Origin: Opitutus sp.
GTDB lineage: Bacteria > Verrucomicrobiota > Verrucomicrobiae > Opitutales > Opitutaceae
Reading direction: 5' to 3'
DNA length: 22,914 nucleotides
Assembly (NCBI GenBank): GCA_009695065.1
Contig: SIBR01000052.1
Coordinates: 1-22,914, forward strand
Shown here: piece by piece, positions 22,766 through 22,914 of the stretch
Numbering within the stretch: position 1 is the first letter of the stretch
How the letters are laid out: each line of letters begins with the position of its first letter
Position numbers and translations under genes: made by a program
Notes under the pieces: generated by a model
What the model saw: only the letters and a program-made list of their open reading frames with translations
The model's database searches: none
What the model was told of the DNA's origin: nothing

Positions 22766-22914
22766 CAACTGCAGCCGATGAGGAAAGTTTTAGAAAAGCC
22801 CGGCGAGAGGTGGTCTCAGCGGGTTGCGTCGTCATGCGCATCGATTGATCAAGGAAATTGAGATGGCGTGAAGCAGTTCGAGTGAGAGATTGGGGATTCC
22901 TCTCGGCCAAGTCT
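22766..22914. other. Right-edge sequence, nothing recognised
   Basis: After the IS end there is no convincing coding frame, RNA or repeat. A gene entering from the right could have its end or upstream region here. Confidence 0.4.

Noticed and set aside
1..22914. CRISPR arrays, toxin-antitoxin, secretion or defence loci
   Set aside because: No regular direct repeats with spacers and no matching gene families were seen on either strand. The EVE and PIN-TRAM genes sit in housekeeping contexts and do not form a defence island.

Overview
The window reads as chromosomal DNA of a Verrucomicrobiota bacterium, most likely Opitutaceae or a close relative. This is inferred from the visibly GC-rich sequence, the rarity of clear Shine-Dalgarno sites, and the gene families present: a neutral ceramidase-like protein, an M81/MlrC metallopeptidase, a DMFase-like Tat protein, a LamG protein, Tat-exported TIM-barrel proteins and a PIN-TRAM membrane protein. 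No rRNA or marker gene fixes the species.

Left edge to 6.1 kb: the terminus of an IS3-family insertion sequence (1-220) abuts an exported ceramidase-like hydrolase. tRNA-Asp(GTC) follows, with a phage-type Nu1/terminase-small-subunit-like gene next to it, probably a remnant of an element integrated at the tRNA. An MFS transporter gene overlaps an M81 metallopeptidase gene on the minus strand.

6.3-12.5 kb: a D-threonine-aldolase/DSD1-like PLP enzyme is divergent from the M81-MFS pair. Next come a Tat-exported N,N-dimethylformamidase-like protein, an unrecognised 181-aa protein, a DUF374-type acyltransferase, a basic-tailed CBM20-like protein, tRNA-Ala(CGC), and a two-gene unit of a 38-aa membrane peptide and a membrane PIN-TRAM protein.

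12.6-18.5 kb is the conserved core: EVE protein, then tyrA-aroA-cmk-plsC in a tight plus-strand operon (aromatic amino acids, pyrimidine nucleotides, phospholipid). Facing it on the minus strand are trpS and a left-handed beta-helix sugar-nucleotide-type protein.

18.5-22.9 kb, minus strand: an exported LamG protein whose lectin fold is interrupted by a seven-bladed propeller is translationally coupled to an exported serine esterase. A Tat-exported TIM-barrel protein lies downstream. Upstream of the LamG gene is the orphan C-terminus of a LamG paralogue, and beside it an 87-bp remnant of the same IS3-type element seen at the left edge.

No CRISPR array, toxin-antitoxin pair, secretion system or obvious defence system was found. 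The most unusual signals are the nested LamG/propeller architecture, the rearranged LamG-IS junction, the PLP enzyme lacking its usual metal ligands beside an M81 peptidase and transporter, and the basic-tailed CBM-like protein.
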